Shown here piece by piece: positions 24,925 through 37,774 of a DNA stretch of 64,000 nt. The stretch is from contig OY754327.1 in the NCBI GenBank assembly GCA_963573305.1, forward strand, positions 140,036,855 to 140,100,854, read 5' to 3'. This DNA is from Pyrrhosoma nymphula (taxonomy: Eukaryota > Arthropoda > Insecta > Odonata > Coenagrionidae). The notes below the pieces were generated by a model. That model made no database searches, was not told where the DNA came from, and was given only the letters and a program-made list of their open reading frames with translations. The position numbers and the translations under genes are program-made. Position 1 is the stretch's first letter; each line of letters begins with the position of its first letter.

Positions 24925-24973
24925 GTGGAAAACGCCATATTATTTCGTAATTGAGAGATGATGACTACGTATT
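24925..24973 (+). repeat. Dispersed repeat, copy 1 (second copy at 32.0 kb)
   Basis: The string attgagagatgat and its flanks (cgccatattatttcgtaa before it) match 32010-32058 with substitutions (gtcgcattatttccaaattg). This points to two copies of an unknown interspersed repeat in direct orientation, about 7.1 kb apart. Confidence 0.5.
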
Positions 24974-25042
24974 CATCTTTTGAAGGGACACTTAATGTAT
25001 CTTGTCTAAAAAGTGTCATACAGCATAAACGTTGACATAATG

Positions 25043-25905
25043 TTAATTTGTCAATAAAAATCTAATGTTTGATAAAGCAGCTTCCTTAAAAGCTCTGTCT
25101 TTGTACTTCACGTGCAATTGTTTACTTTGAGTTGATTCTAGTGCTGCGTAGTTATATGTAGTATAGTACACCCGTTTAGGCCACCTGGTGTCTTCCATTC
25201 TTTCCAGGTGATCATACCACATCAAACGGTTTCTTTCGATGGTATCAATTATTGTTCTGTCTGCCCCCATTAGTTTCCGTACTATTTCATTGAATCCATT
25301 TTGCTCTTCTGAATTGTTTACCTCTAGCTCTATTCTATTTTTCAAAATACGGCCATACAGTCTGACAAGGGGTAGCAATATACTTATTCCTCGATTGTTG
25401 GAAAATTCTCGTCTGTTTCCTTTCTTGAAAATTAACCTAATCGTGACTTATTCTTTCTTGAAAATTAACGTAATCGTGGTTTCATTCGGCTCTGAGTCCC
25501 CTCTAAGGCAGTTATTAGTCAAGTATTTTCCATTTAAATTAGTACAGTTGTAGTGGGACTGCTTTGATTAATCCATACATAAACGGCTTAGGCCTGGTAC
25601 TTTAGCGTTTTTCATATTTTTTAATGATTTTATAACTTCTTCACTATTTATGGATGAAATGTGGTCTTCATTGATAATTTTTTTTGTCCTCATCCGTCCC
25701 ACTTTGAAGGAGTTCTTGTATACCCTCTGTAAGCAGTGTTTCATAGTATTTATTCAATTCTTTCATTCCAATGAAATTGATTCCTGCCAAATCTTTATTT
25801 TGAATCCGTATTGTCTTCAGGATCTTCCAGGCTTTATTTGCTTGGTTTTTTCCAAATACATTATCTATTCCTTCTCCAGTTATTTGCGGCCTCAGCTATA
25901 TGTAA
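25043..25905 (-). mobile_element. Non-LTR retrotransposon (LINE) relic with deleted RT core (minus strand)
   Basis: Reading the minus strand from 25905: NKAWKILKTIRIQNKDLAG, MKELNKYYETLLTE, then DHISSINSEEVIKSLKNM and KNAKVPGL, the linker and first motif of a LINE reverse transcriptase (normally followed by P-D-G). A later open stretch (25378-25043) reads LYGRILKNRIE, EEQNGF (RT motif region), and then jumps to the post-RT block IDTIERNRLMWYDHLERMED. The catalytic YADD-type block expected between them is missing, so an internal deletion joined the two halves. Stops and frameshifts occur. It is a different family from the R-G-R-P-R LINE relics at 7.0 and 18.8 kb. Confidence 0.75.
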
Positions 25906-25924
25906 GACATAAAAAACATTAAAC

Positions 25925-26865
25925 TTCCTCACGAATCAGTCACTTGGTTACAAACTGAATCAAAGGGGCAATATCTAGTCGTTAGTACCTGAGACGTAAT
26001 TAGCAGTTCATATGGGAGACTTTGAAGATAGGTCGATGGAGGTTTGGGTTCTATGTGAGTTCCGAGTGAGCTGACTTAACTCGCTGGGGAAGAAATAAAA
26101 TCTTCACCGTTTACCCCCGGGGCGTCTCGAGTGACTGCAGTAGCCCTGCAAAAGTGGATGTAAATGTGCGTTCTCCGCGGTACTCGGTGATGAGAGCGTC
26201 CGCGGGCCACGCTCCGTTCTACTCCCCCTCGGAGTGCAAGTGGCTAATGCACTCAGTTCGTCTGACGCGGAATACGGCGCAACGAAGGTTCGCATCGCGC
26301 AAGCCACCCATTTCCGAGTAAGCTCGATGAGGCCTCATGCAAAACAGCTCTTCAAATGTGGATACGGAAAAAATAGGCAACCGTACTTGCTTTTAAATGC
26401 AAAGGGCAAACAGAATATCGGAGATCGTGCCTGAAATTATGTGAAATGGTAATGCAAGGACTGGAACCAGAGATTTAATTCACTCGTTGTATAGTTCCGT
26501 TGTATATGCTTTGCTTTCCAGCACCTTGTACTGTAGCTAGAGCTTCTTCTTTCTGTTGATTCAAAAATATCAACTCACACGTGTATTCTGATGGCAAATA
26601 CCTAAGATAGCATATTACGCATTCGAGAAATCGGTTATTGAAACTTATTTAGCAACATTCTACGCAAAATTATTTTTCTACCCCCCTCCAAACTCTATGC
26701 TTCAATATAGAAATAGCGCATGAGTATAATGTACTGGGAATAAAGAAACGGAACACGCTTGCGATTTGGTAGGAAGATTTATGCACAACGAAAGGTTCGC
26801 CAAAGGCCCACAAAAATAAAAAATATAGTTAAAAGGAGGTTGGGAAAAAAATGAAAAGAAAATAC
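25925..26865. other. Intronic DNA with a CpG-rich patch at 26.10-26.32 kb
   Basis: At about 26100-26320 the sequence is GC- and CpG-rich (acccccggggcgtctcgag) and open on both strands for 60-70 codons without a recognisable product. It may be a degraded mobile element or a regulatory patch. Confidence 0.3.
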
Positions 26866-26870
26866 TTACA

Positions 26871-26947
26871 AGGACGTTTCGGGCTTGTATGCCCTTTTCA
26901 GCTGAATAAAGCGAAGTGGTTGCATCACTTCGCTTTCTTCAGCTGAA
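26871..26947. repeat. Hairpin with 22-base arms and adjoining GAAAC module
   Basis: Arms at 26897-26918 (ttcagctgaataaagcg and four more) and 26926-26947 are inverted copies with one mismatch and a 7-base loop. On the minus strand, directly beyond the left arm, is CTGAAAA, a GGGC/GCCC stem (26881-26894) and GAAACGTCC (complement 26872-26880). The order is the same as in the modules at 47.3 and 56.5 kb. Confidence 0.7.
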
Positions 26948-26949
26948 GG

Positions 26950-28720
26950 AAATAGGATGTCCACTGTTAACAGTCTCAAATTTCAGCCTGAGGAAGCTGA
27001 GCTACTTCAGGAATTATTTTTTGAACCATTACAGTCAGGTGAGATCTTACTTCTAACTAACATTGGCATTCATCACCAAGAACTCGGTCGTAACGGCTCT
27101 AGAGATTGCTTCAAGGAATCTATTGCAAAATATCTGTGGTTTTCAAGGGGTGGGAAATATTCTGATACTTCAGACTGAGGAGGATACGTTCAAAAAGTTA
27201 TCGCGCATTCTACTGCAGCAAGCGTTATGAAATGGATGCATTGGATGATGATATGAGGTGGATGCTTTTGAAGTGAAACGAAAATTATATCTCCGAAAGA
27301 TATATGGAAACGGCGTGGATATTTCTTAAACGATTGTATTACCTAATTTTCCAAATGATCACCTGTGTACCACTGATTGCTAATTATTCTCAATCATGTA
27401 CTATTGACATGCTGTCTACGTTACTCGACGACTTTGTGGATTCGGAAGAGAAACTCACATATCTTTTACGCTCTGGCCTGAAAGTAAAAGAGGAGTAAAT
27501 ATCTGTTAGCAAGAGGTAAACTCCAAAATAGCTGCTTTGAATGGAAGATTTATCTCATGCCACACACTTCGTTCTCATTCATCTTGTTTTATAGTTTTGT
27601 TTTGCTCTTCCAGTGACTACCAGTATCTCGCTTAAGTACGGAATCAGAGTTAAAAGCTTTGCCATTTTCAGGCGCATTTAAGAAATATTATATGCGATAT
27701 TCACAGAGGCGTGAGTAATGTGATAGGTGTAATTCCGCAGTGCCTATGGGCTGTTGACAACACAGGAATCCTCTGGATGCTAAGAAAAAAGTGAATTTAG
27801 ATATCAAAGTAACGGTTAGAGCATGGAGTCTTTAGGTGCGTACAGGAAACTTCACTGCCGTCAGTAGAAATGGACCATTTATTAATTGTTCGCTTATTTC
27901 AAATTAGCGCACGAAATAATTTAAACTTGTGTTTCACACACTCATGCAGAGCCATACTGCCGGGAATAATCGACATAAACTTGGGGTTTGTAACGCATTT
28001 CCTGAGAGAGGATATTCTGGTTCTTTAAATTGTGAAAGATTTTTACAGTTGACCGTTCAGGGTTCGTAGACAGCTTCGTTAACTCTCTCCCATTAATTGA
28101 GCCCTTATTTTGATTAACATAAAATTTTCCATTCCTTCTTAATTGGAAGCTATACATATTTCTGATAATTTGAGCCGAGAAAACGCTCCCTGCTGTATAT
28201 AAAATTTACAATGGTAATGGCTTTCCATTAACTTGCGATGAGGCATCACAGTAACGAAAATATGCGTTCCGAAGGGCTGTGAGAAATAATGAACTTAGTA
28301 ACGACTGATTCGTATTTTCATCGTCTAAAAATAGAAGCTTGAGAATGTTTTATTCATTAAAAACGGGTTCATCAGAAAAATCATCCAACTTGGAGTGATC
28401 ATTTTAATCCTTAATTTACGGGCAAAATTACGAAGACAAACTTTTTGCATAATTGCTTTCTTTTAACGAGGCGATTCCTTTAGAGAACTGATTTTTAAGA
28501 TACATGACAATAGTAGAGAAATCTGGCGCAGTATTTTTTAGAGATAGGTGATCACTCGTTTCCCTGTAAAGTATGAATAGCATTGGCGAAGCATGATATA
28601 GATCCCCATTAGGTACCGAACTAAGCTTTTTGAATATGAAACTTTTTAAATGTAGTCGTGGGCAGTGACTGTAGCGCATGTAATACTGCTGTATCATTTT
28701 GCAGCTGAGAACATTGGATA
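26950..28720. other. Unrecognised intronic DNA with short open frames
   Basis: The 73-codon frame at 26957-27178 and the 64-codon frame at 27304-27498 lie close together on the + strand and are acidic/leucine-rich. They might be remains of one transposase-like ORF, but I recognise no motif and do not assign one. Confidence 0.3.
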
Positions 28721-28723
28721 AAA

Positions 28724-28726
<3 letters not shown>

Positions 28727-28758
<32 letters not shown>
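28727..28758 (+). repeat. (TG)16 microsatellite
   Basis: Sixteen uninterrupted TG units, preceded by gta. It is a simple repeat with likely length variation between individuals. Confidence 0.95.
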
Positions 28759-28759
<1 letters not shown>

Positions 28760-28939
28760 AGGGCCCTCATTAGGTTTTCAACAGTATTCAAACAACACAG
28801 AAGTTCCGGTCAAAATATACACCTTTTATGTTGTCGCATTACAGCTGCACCTACTAGCTACCTCTTTTAAGTAGATAGCGCTCACGAAGAGTGGCTGATA
28901 TGTTCAGGGAGTTCATTACGGGGCTTTAAAAAATAAGTG

Positions 28940-29465
28940 TCACGAGTCGAACGAGTACTGTAATGCTATTACGGTTGCCATTTTCTACGACCGATCGTAC
29001 GATATTGGCAGAGATATCGTACGCTATTTACCGATGTCGTTGGTAACGAGTAAACTTGTTATGATAAAATATCGAATTTTATTGGAATTTTAACTTACAA
29101 TTAGTTAAACTTTTGTGAGCATAGCACCCACATTTGTTTAGATTGTTTTATATTTTTCGCATATCGGCACCTAGTATATGAACTTGACTTTTATGTTAAG
29201 TAATAAATTATTGAGATACTCTGCTCCTTAAGACAAATATTCGCTCCTCATTCAGTTTTGCCTTTCTTTTGTCTCAGTATTGCTTTATTTCTTGCATCAC
29301 CAAAATTTCATTTTTTTACTTGATGTCACAGATTCACGATAAATAACTTAATTCAGCCGAACTATATCTCTAAATAAGATATCATAACGACATCTGTAAT
29401 AGCGTTGTGGACAGCCGTTGTACCGCTTTGTACGATAACGGTATCGTACGATATCTCCTAACAAA
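28940..29465. repeat. Possible element bounded by clustered ATCGTACGAT palindromes
   Basis: The palindrome atcgtacgat occurs near 28994 and again near 29442, and gagatatcgtacg (29014) is mirrored by cgtacgatatctc (about 29445-29457). Shared strings such as ctgtaat and gatgtcgtt flank both ends. The 400-base interior is AT-rich and non-coding. A small DNA transposon with diverged terminal and subterminal repeats would explain this. Confidence 0.35.
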
Positions 29466-29787
29466 GAAAGCTTCATAGTAGGCACCTTTATCTCCAGGGA
29501 GAAAGGAAATTGTCGTTCATTAATTTATATAGTTAAATTTTATATTGTTTATCGTTTTATCCTTTAATTTTACTTCATAGAATAAGTCCTCTACTTTTTA
29601 TATAAATCTTCTGTATACTTTTTGCTGTTAAAATATATTACGAAGTCAGAGGTGTTTCCGTCATCGACATTTTTACTCGCAGTGGATACATCTGCCTAAA
29701 ATGAATATGAAAAGGAATTTTAAACATTCATGTTTTATTAAATTAAAACTGTTAGTCAAGAAAGGTGACGCTTATCTCAGTTATTGT

Positions 29788-29855
29788 ATAATAGCAGTCC
29801 CGACTCTGTTTTTATTAATTTTAATTAATAGAAATAGAGTCGGGACTGCTATAAT
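29788..29855. repeat. Near-perfect hairpin, about 30-base arms
   Basis: atagcagtcccgactctg on the left pairs with agagtcgggactgctat on the right, and the pairing continues through an AT-rich stretch to a centre near 29820 (attaattttaattaat). Two small mismatches are seen. It is non-coding and could be a miniature foldback element or a small-RNA-type hairpin. Confidence 0.8.
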
Positions 29856-29899
29856 ATAATAATTAATATTGCTATATAATAATTAAAATTTTAATAACC

Positions 29900-32800
29900 C
29901 TACTTTTCAAGAAGGATATATTAAAATGCCAGTATTTCTTTTTTTGTGCACAATGGTGCACATGGTTTGAGTCTTGTTAAACTTTAGCTACCCATCCGAC
30001 GAAATATTTCAAGAATTGTAGCGAAATTTTTCAAATTAATTTGATTTTGGAAGGTCTTATGGAGTGCCTAAAGATACTGAGAACATAATAACACTCATTT
30101 TCCACGAAACTTGCATAAAAAGACGGTAAATTTCTGGGAAACGAGAACACTTAAACATGGGGTGAACTCAGCGTAGCATTTCATTCTGCTAATAAGGGAA
30201 GGTCTATTCGAGCAAGATTTCCAAAACTTTGAAGATCCACGGAAATCCTACCCTAAGGATTGAAGCCGAGTTAAATGAAACGAATTTGCATAATTTTCAT
30301 GCAAAGGTAACTTTTATCAGCGTAATTTCTCTCAAGATGCTGACTTTGTGAATGTATCTGCACTCCCCTGAGAACCCTCTGTAGGAAAAACACTTTGCGA
30401 ACCTCTTGATTTGAAGTCAGGTACTCTTAACAATCGCTATCATTGGCATGCGTATCTAGGTTCATGGATGCACCATGCTTTTAATTGCTCCTCAGGCAAA
30501 TGGAACATCTCCCCTCACACCACACTCCGCTATCCCTCCATTTACTCCCTATTCAGTTCTGAATATCTCTTACCTTCCTTCTTGCCGCCTTAAGTTTCCA
30601 TTGTGCTTCTCTCTCTATCCCGCCAACTCAACTCTCTCCTATTTATCTCCACCTTTTAACACTCCCTTACATAGAACACGCCCTCAGTTCCTTTACTTTT
30701 TCCTCCTGCTGATTATTTTTTCCATCAAGATGCGTACTTCTCCAACTGTGTCAAAATTAAATAGTACACGCGGGTAATCATTCCTCATGGGGAAGCGTTA
30801 ACAGAAATTTGTCTGAAAAGACACTGCCCCACTTCATGGTTATCATATCTACATTTGAGCGCCGGAGTGTCAACATACGGGCTTAATTTCGTGCGTTAGT
30901 ATTGTTATTTCTGACGTCACTTATTCCGACGATTGGAATCTCAATTCAGTCAATCATCCATGATGCAAGGATTTCACAAGGATAATTGCAGTTAACACCG
31001 AAGCATAAAATAGAATAACATAGAAAAAAAGAAAAAAAATCAAATCATCATCATGGTTTAGTGCTTACCTGCATTTAAAACACGTGAATATTAACTATTG
31101 CCTTGAACCCACATAAAGGCTTATTGGGTGAATTCTCACCTTTCACTTAATTTAGGGAAAGGGACTGATTTCCCCCCTGTGCCGTTGCCTTCTTATTCTA
31201 TGAATATTTTGAATCCAGAGTATTATGCGACTAATTTACAGGCTGATTTACTCAATTCTTCACTCAAACTTGAACCCGGGAATCTACATTTGCAACTGAT
31301 CACTCCGCATTTACTACGGAAACATATTTTTACGCAATAACCATTATTTCTCGTTAACCACTAGCCGTCCACATCGAGGTGAATAAAGGAAAAACATTTC
31401 TTAACAATAACTACAACCTGTTAATTTCAAGGGCGAAGGAACTTAATTTAATGATTTGCTAGTACTTCACTCAACTGAATTGAAATAAAAAGTTTGGTTA
31501 TATGGATAAAGACGTATTATTCACCAAAAAATTACTGTCAATTACCTAACGAAATTATTCATGTAATCTATAACTAAAATTCTCAAACAAATAACAATTT
31601 GGTTATTTTCACAGGCTGATGTAGAAATATTATTTAATTCTGGTATTGGAGTTATCCTCATTAATGATTTTATAAACAAAATGATTTGTTTTGCAAATCA
31701 GCCGATTTATAAGATGTTGTTCATTTATCGCATTTCTCGATTTACTTTGTGCAAACCTGTTTGTTTTTACTTATATTTTCCTGGTTTTTACCTTTGTTCA
31801 TTGTACAGCAAGTATTTGAAGTTTTTATCGTATAATTATTTATTTTCGTGTACCCTAGTTTTTGCATCCAGCTTCAATAAATGGACTTTTGCAACGTCTT
31901 TCACTTTTAATGAAAATGGGATTTAAAGTGATGCTTACGGCATTCTGTAGACTTTTCCAAAATTGACTACCGGGGCACTTTCATTTTCTACTTCAGAGCT
32001 CGAAATGTGAAAGGGGGAAATGTCGCATTATTTCCAAATTGAGAGATGATAATAACGTCGCGCAGTTTGCCAGAGTATTGCTGCGTTTAATTGCCTCTGC
32101 TGAGAAATAATCTCGTGCGTACTTCCGGATATACCCATGTGGAAATACCAGATGGGTATCCGGGCGCAAAGAGGTCTCGGCGTCGAAAACACCATCGCGT
32201 TGGTCGAGTTTTGCTTTTAAGTTTTTGTTTATAGAGCTTAGATTTTCAACTCTTTAGGGAAGACGAAATCGTATTTTACATATCATATAGGACTCCTAAT
32301 GGTCATTTATGTCTTAGTTGCCCCTCACAAAGTAATCATAATATTTCTCATGGCGTTTTTCGTGGCAGCAGGATAACAGGATGATAGGTGCAGAAATTTA
32401 CATGAGTTCCATAGCACTGGGCGCCTTAATAAAAATTGGGGGACAGTGAGAAATGTTTATTTGCAAAACTCTGAATTTGTTGATCGTTATATCAAGTGGA
32501 GTTTGGCGAAAACTTTCGGGCATACTTTCAACTAATCAGAAATTATCTAGCCAAGAAGAAAATGTTTCCGCGTGTACATAACAGTATAGCTTTAAATACT
32601 CTCAATTGTTATTACAATTACGGTGAACTATTCTTGCACTCACACCTTTATTTATTGCCTTATTGTAAAATATCTTTTAGGCGTTCAAATACTAGGTACT
32701 TAAGGAAAGTTAAGTACAGTATAAAAGATTCTGTCTGAGCCAAGCATTGCAATGTTACTCTTAAACTTCTGAAATAGGTAAATTGAAATGGTCAATTGGT

Positions 32801-35800
32801 GCAAAGTGATTCCGGGAATGTATAAATAAAATATATTATGTATTTTTAGGGAAACTAAAATTCCTCGCACAAATCCTGAGCAATAATTTACATCCTTAAC
32901 TCAGAAAGTCACCTAAATAATGTTAAGAAACTAAGTAAAAGTTTTGAAACTTTTAATGAAACACGCAAATTGTGATCACAAAATGCAGAAGTACAATTCT
33001 CATTCCGTGTCCGAAAAAAATACGCATCATAGCCCAAATACCTAATCTGATTCTTCTTTCTATTCTCGAAATGAAGTAAAAAATTAAATGGGAAAGTAAG
33101 GCTCGATTAAAAATGTATAAACGATTTATCGAAACGAATTTTATGAACGATATGAGAAGGTAAGTAATGGCATGGATGACCTTTGCTGTGTGGAAACGTA
33201 CGGCTTTTATTCGTGTATTTTTAGCATCAGATGATAAGAGGTATAAATGTATGTATATATGTAATTTTCTGGCCATGAAAGGCTCGGAAATGAGTTTGGA
33301 TGATCGCGGGAACTTTTTACTTAAAATTTAACGCCGTCTGCAGTGTATGTGGTTGCGGTGAAACACAAGAGACAACAGTTGCACACGAAAACTCCCAGAC
33401 TTCCCGAGTTGTTAAAAATAAAAAGTTTGGTACACTGCCATCATCAGCTAATTGGAATCTACTACCTGGGTCATTTAGGCCCCGAAATGCTGTTCCGGCT
33501 AATAGTGTTTCAGCAAAAGATATCGCCTTGAGCTACACCTTTGTTTTCCGTTGACCCTAAAGCGCATTGCCAAATTTGCAATGAAATATTTTTCCTTCCA
33601 ATTAAATCGCGTCGACCAGAATTCATTTCCTTTCAGAAATGGAGTCCAGTTTTACGTACTTGCGTAGTCATGGTGAAAGCGGTGACAGTATTTTTTTTGA
33701 GAATTTAAAGGATTTATTGAATGAAACTATGAAAGGGTCACACCATGTGCAATAAGGACTCGCCAGATATTTCACAATTGTTGGAATTAAACTCGGCATT
33801 GCGTATAGTGGCACAATTAAGAGACGTGAACTTGCAGGATGCAGAGTAATGAGAACTTGTTACTCCTCTCGAGCGTTATTCCCACGGGAAAATTCCGTTA
33901 AGTCTCTTAGCTAGAATTCTGGGAAAACAAACAAAACTCTTCAAATGTTATTTTGTGTTGCTGTTAAAAAAAAAAAGTCCCGCAAATATTTTCCGGAAAA
34001 TATTCCGTTGAGTCGCTCGTTTCTTGCTCTTAGTCGATAAAATTTTCACAGCCATTGTTGAACAGGATTTAGTTATTTAAGTCGGTATTAGGATAATTGC
34101 CGATAACTTAACGAAAAACATTAATTCTAGAAACATTTTATAAAGAAAAATGTCTTAATATAAGCTGAAATTCATTATTTTAAGAGAAAAAAAGTGGCGT
34201 CGTAAGTCTTGAATAATTGAAATTAAATTTTGCTTGCTACTTGATGTACCTGGCATGTTTTAATAAAATTGTATGTTTTTCAAAATGGTTTTGACATAAA
34301 ATGACTGTGAGGAATTAGGCGAGTTCACATTTTTAGAGGTGCTTACACATTTGAACTAAAAATGTAAATGTTCGTGGTAATTAAATTATAAGAATATTTT
34401 GTAAAATATAAATATTGGAATAACAGCACGTGGAATTCTTTCATAACTGCTGAAAATTCCAACTTTTTAGTAGGTATTCTATGAAGATACTATCAATTTC
34501 ATCTGCACTCTCTGAATTCCATATCATTAAACCACAATATCTTTATTGCTCTTTCGCTCTTCATCCTGCACATTAACATATCCATTTAAATTTACTGTAT
34601 ATTCTGACAGTATGTCCTTAAAAATATCATGACGATAAAGCGGATTACCTGGCAAAAATTTCCCTATCACCAAAAAAGATTTATAAAACAAATTTAACCT
34701 GTTTGCAGTTTATGATAAAACGAGAAGGACGACTTCACAGCACCAAACGAGCACTGCCGCTAGTCTGTATACTCAATACTCATACCCAAGCTTTTTACAT
34801 GAAACAAGTTCGCAGGAAACGGTTCTAAGAATGAATTTTTAAATTATTTGTATCTCCCTTATAAAAGTATCATTTCTCTTTACATCCTTAGTATTATACC
34901 CAAACCTTTGATGTTAACTGGAGCATTTTCTCAATTATAAATGCAATTATCATATCCAATATGTAGTCTTATTCCTTTTAAGCTAAATTCAATCCAATCT
35001 TTAATTTACACCGTTCTTATGAATCTTAAGCTAAGAGTTCATAGGCAAAAATTATCTTCTCTACGGATACTTATCCATAATTGATGAAAACATAGCATGT
35101 GGGTGAATAACTTTATTATTGCACGGAAATAAATCACTTGAGTGACGTTCCGCATCTTTCGAAGGATTCCTTTGTTATTGATTCCTTAGCATCATGTGTC
35201 TATCCGGAAAATTTTGCCGCTTTTGGTTGGAAATATTCATAATGTTATGTTCTTCTATGTTTTCTTTTAATATGTTCACTAACTGAGTAGGAAATGCTGA
35301 ATGAGCGAGATAATCAACCAATTAATCGGGTCATTGGGAGCGATTAATACACCTTCGCTTGAAATGGCACCAACGGTATTTCAATCGAAGCGTTAAATCG
35401 ATCCACTTGCTGCCTGCAATTTCCGTCTGAATCAAAACCATTGGGAAGGCTGCATAATGTACGAATGCAGTTCCACATCTTCACCAAATTCGACGTACTG
35501 TTTCGGGAACATCTTCGTTCAAAGTAAGTCTTGCGCGCATCGTCGAACCACCTTCGAAGGCATGAGAGCAAGTGGAGGAGTGAAGTGGAAGAAAGAGAGA
35601 GAGAGAGAGAGCCAACGCGCTTTGCTGCAAACCTGGAGGCGCCGAGAACGTTTTCCATGGTATGCTTAATTACTTGTAAATGGGGCCTGCGACTTGAACT
35701 GCTGAAAAGGGACTGACTGAGTCTGGAGAATCGCGTGGCGACGTTTTCACAGCACATCGTGGCACTCTGCCCGAACGAGCCGCTCGTCCCTCCACGTTCT

Positions 35801-37600
35801 CTCATGGTCCTCCTCCCATCCCCTCCCAATGCTCCATCCCCGAGCTCCATCATTTTCGTATTACGAGCGCCAAGACCCATCTGTTCATACACTTGGAAGC
35901 CTATCGCCTCGCCCATTAAAATCACACTCCATTCATTACGGCTTTTCCTCGCTTCCTTTTGTTAACAAAGCACTCCATTGCCTCTGAACAACAGTCTTCA
36001 CTCGAGTCAAACTTTAAATCTTTCTACTTACAAACATTCTCCCATAAAATGTGCTTCGGGTTAATCCTCTTGCCAAATCCGCATCCACCGCTCCACTCCC
36101 TCCCTTCTCTTCCTTCCCTTCGTCTTAACCCCCCTCTTCCCCTCTCCTCTCGAGTCTTAGGGGAGCCCTTGTCTTAACTCCTATTTCTACCAACTCTTCT
36201 TTTGCCCTCCCACACCTACAACGCGTTCTTCTTGCTGCACCACACCTTTCCAGTTCTTTTTTTATCCCCTCTATTCCGCTAGTTTCCCTCTTTTGGAACT
36301 TGTTTTTATTTTTTTCATTTTTTTCTTTAACTTCGACCTTTCGGATTTCGTCTTTAATTTTTCGCCGCCTGTGCAGTGTTTCCAGCGGCTCGTGTGTGTT
36401 TGTAACTGTATTCGGGCGAACTCTGCCCCGTTTATACTAATTACCCTTTCTTTATTTTTTTCCTTCTTCCATGTGCCTCGCGCGGCTTTAATTCGCAAAT
36501 CCCATCCCCCCGCACTTCCATCACGTCAAGTATTTCAGCTTGTTAAAAGAGGCATGCTAAACTCTACAGAGCGTGAATTTTTTAAATCGATGACCGTGGG
36601 GCTCGCATGCCTCCTCAGCAGTTCAGATCCATGCTCTTAAAACTCAAATACTTAGTGTACACAACCTCTCTACTTCTATTCAATTTGTAGGAGATCATCT
36701 TATAAATATCTATCTCAATTCGTTGGTTTCAAGGAAACTTTCTGGCTTGCTCTACACTCCATCCCCCAAAATCATTGGGCAGCCAATAACTAGTCCGCTA
36801 AAAACCACTGCTTTTTATGTTATTTCTATAATAAGTAGGTTTTATTGACAAATAACAGTGCTAAAGTTCATTTTTTGTATTTTCATTTTATATAAGTAGA
36901 TTACAACATAATCAACTGTTTTTATACATACTATACGATACATTACTTGGGGTGAGGAGCAAAATAGACCAAACAGAGGACAGTCTGATTTATAGATGAT
37001 TGAAGCCTTAGAATATATAGAATGGTAGCAAAAATTAAGGTATCAAACCACCCTCGTCTATAAGTCAGTGGAGAATCAAAGCAAATATTGCTGCTAAAAA
37101 GCGTTAGTAGAAATGAACTAGTGCAGAATTTGGTATTCTGGGAAAATATCTCGGAAGGCTATGTCCAGCGACCTATCTGCATCTTCATTGTTTTAATGTT
37201 TCACTTTTTGGAGGCGTACTTACTATGATATCAGTTGAAGGCGTAAATTTAAATTTGTAATTCCGCATTTTCTTCAATAATGTAGTGGTGGTGGTACAAC
37301 CTCCTTCAATCTTCATCTAATACCTACCTTCGTGGTATCGAACACTCATATCCTTTTCCTTTTTTTTGTCTTCTAACCTTACAATCAATACCACACCATC
37401 CAGACACTTATACTTCCTTTTAATTACCCCCACCGATGCCGAAATCCTAGGCAATATTATTTGATCCATTCCATTTAATCAAATTTTCTACTCCACTGCC
37501 GTCGTCGGTCAATAATTGAGGTACCCTATTTGAATATACGCTCCGCTCACTCGAAACTGGAGTCAGGGGCGGAGAAAAACCCTCGAGGAACGTTGAAACA
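29900..37600. other. Mostly unrecognised intronic DNA with pyrimidine-rich tracts
   Basis: C/T-rich tracts lie at about 30500-30720 and 36060-36300. The longest minus-strand open frame (35344-35925, 193 codons) crosses a GA microsatellite and shows no domain. A copy of the 24.9 kb dispersed repeat is at about 32010-32058. Short frames at 31128-31340, 32496-32738 and 33300-33554 are unrecognised. No splice-supported exon was found. Confidence 0.35.
35594..35611 (+). repeat. (GA)n microsatellite
   Basis: Nine AG units without interruption. It encodes the SLSLSLS run of the overlapping minus-strand open frame. Confidence 0.9.
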
Positions 37601-37621
37601 AGGAAAAAGAAAATACCTCAC

Positions 37622-37770
37622 AACATAATCCACATTTTTTTTTTAATCCTCTGCCGGTTTCAACGCTTACTTGCCATCTCTGAGAGATTTACCTCGTGGT
37701 GGTTAGCCCATTTAAAATGACGTGAAAGAGCTCAAACCGGTCTAGGATATAAAAAAAAGTTGAATATTGC
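37622..37770. mobile_element. Diverged foldback element with ACCGG arms
   Basis: The left arm (acataatccacattttt ... cctctgccggtttcaacg) is loosely mirrored by the right arm (ctcaaaccggtctagg ... aagttgaatattgc). The interior holds catctctgagagattta. The layout matches the 13.9 kb element (A/T outer arm, accggt-type inner arm, CATCT centre) but with more decay. Confidence 0.5.
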
Positions 37771-37774
37771 ATTA

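Noticed and set aside
26957..27498. Two neighbouring plus-strand frames as a transposase gene
   Set aside because: No transposase motif could be recognised, and stops separate the frames.
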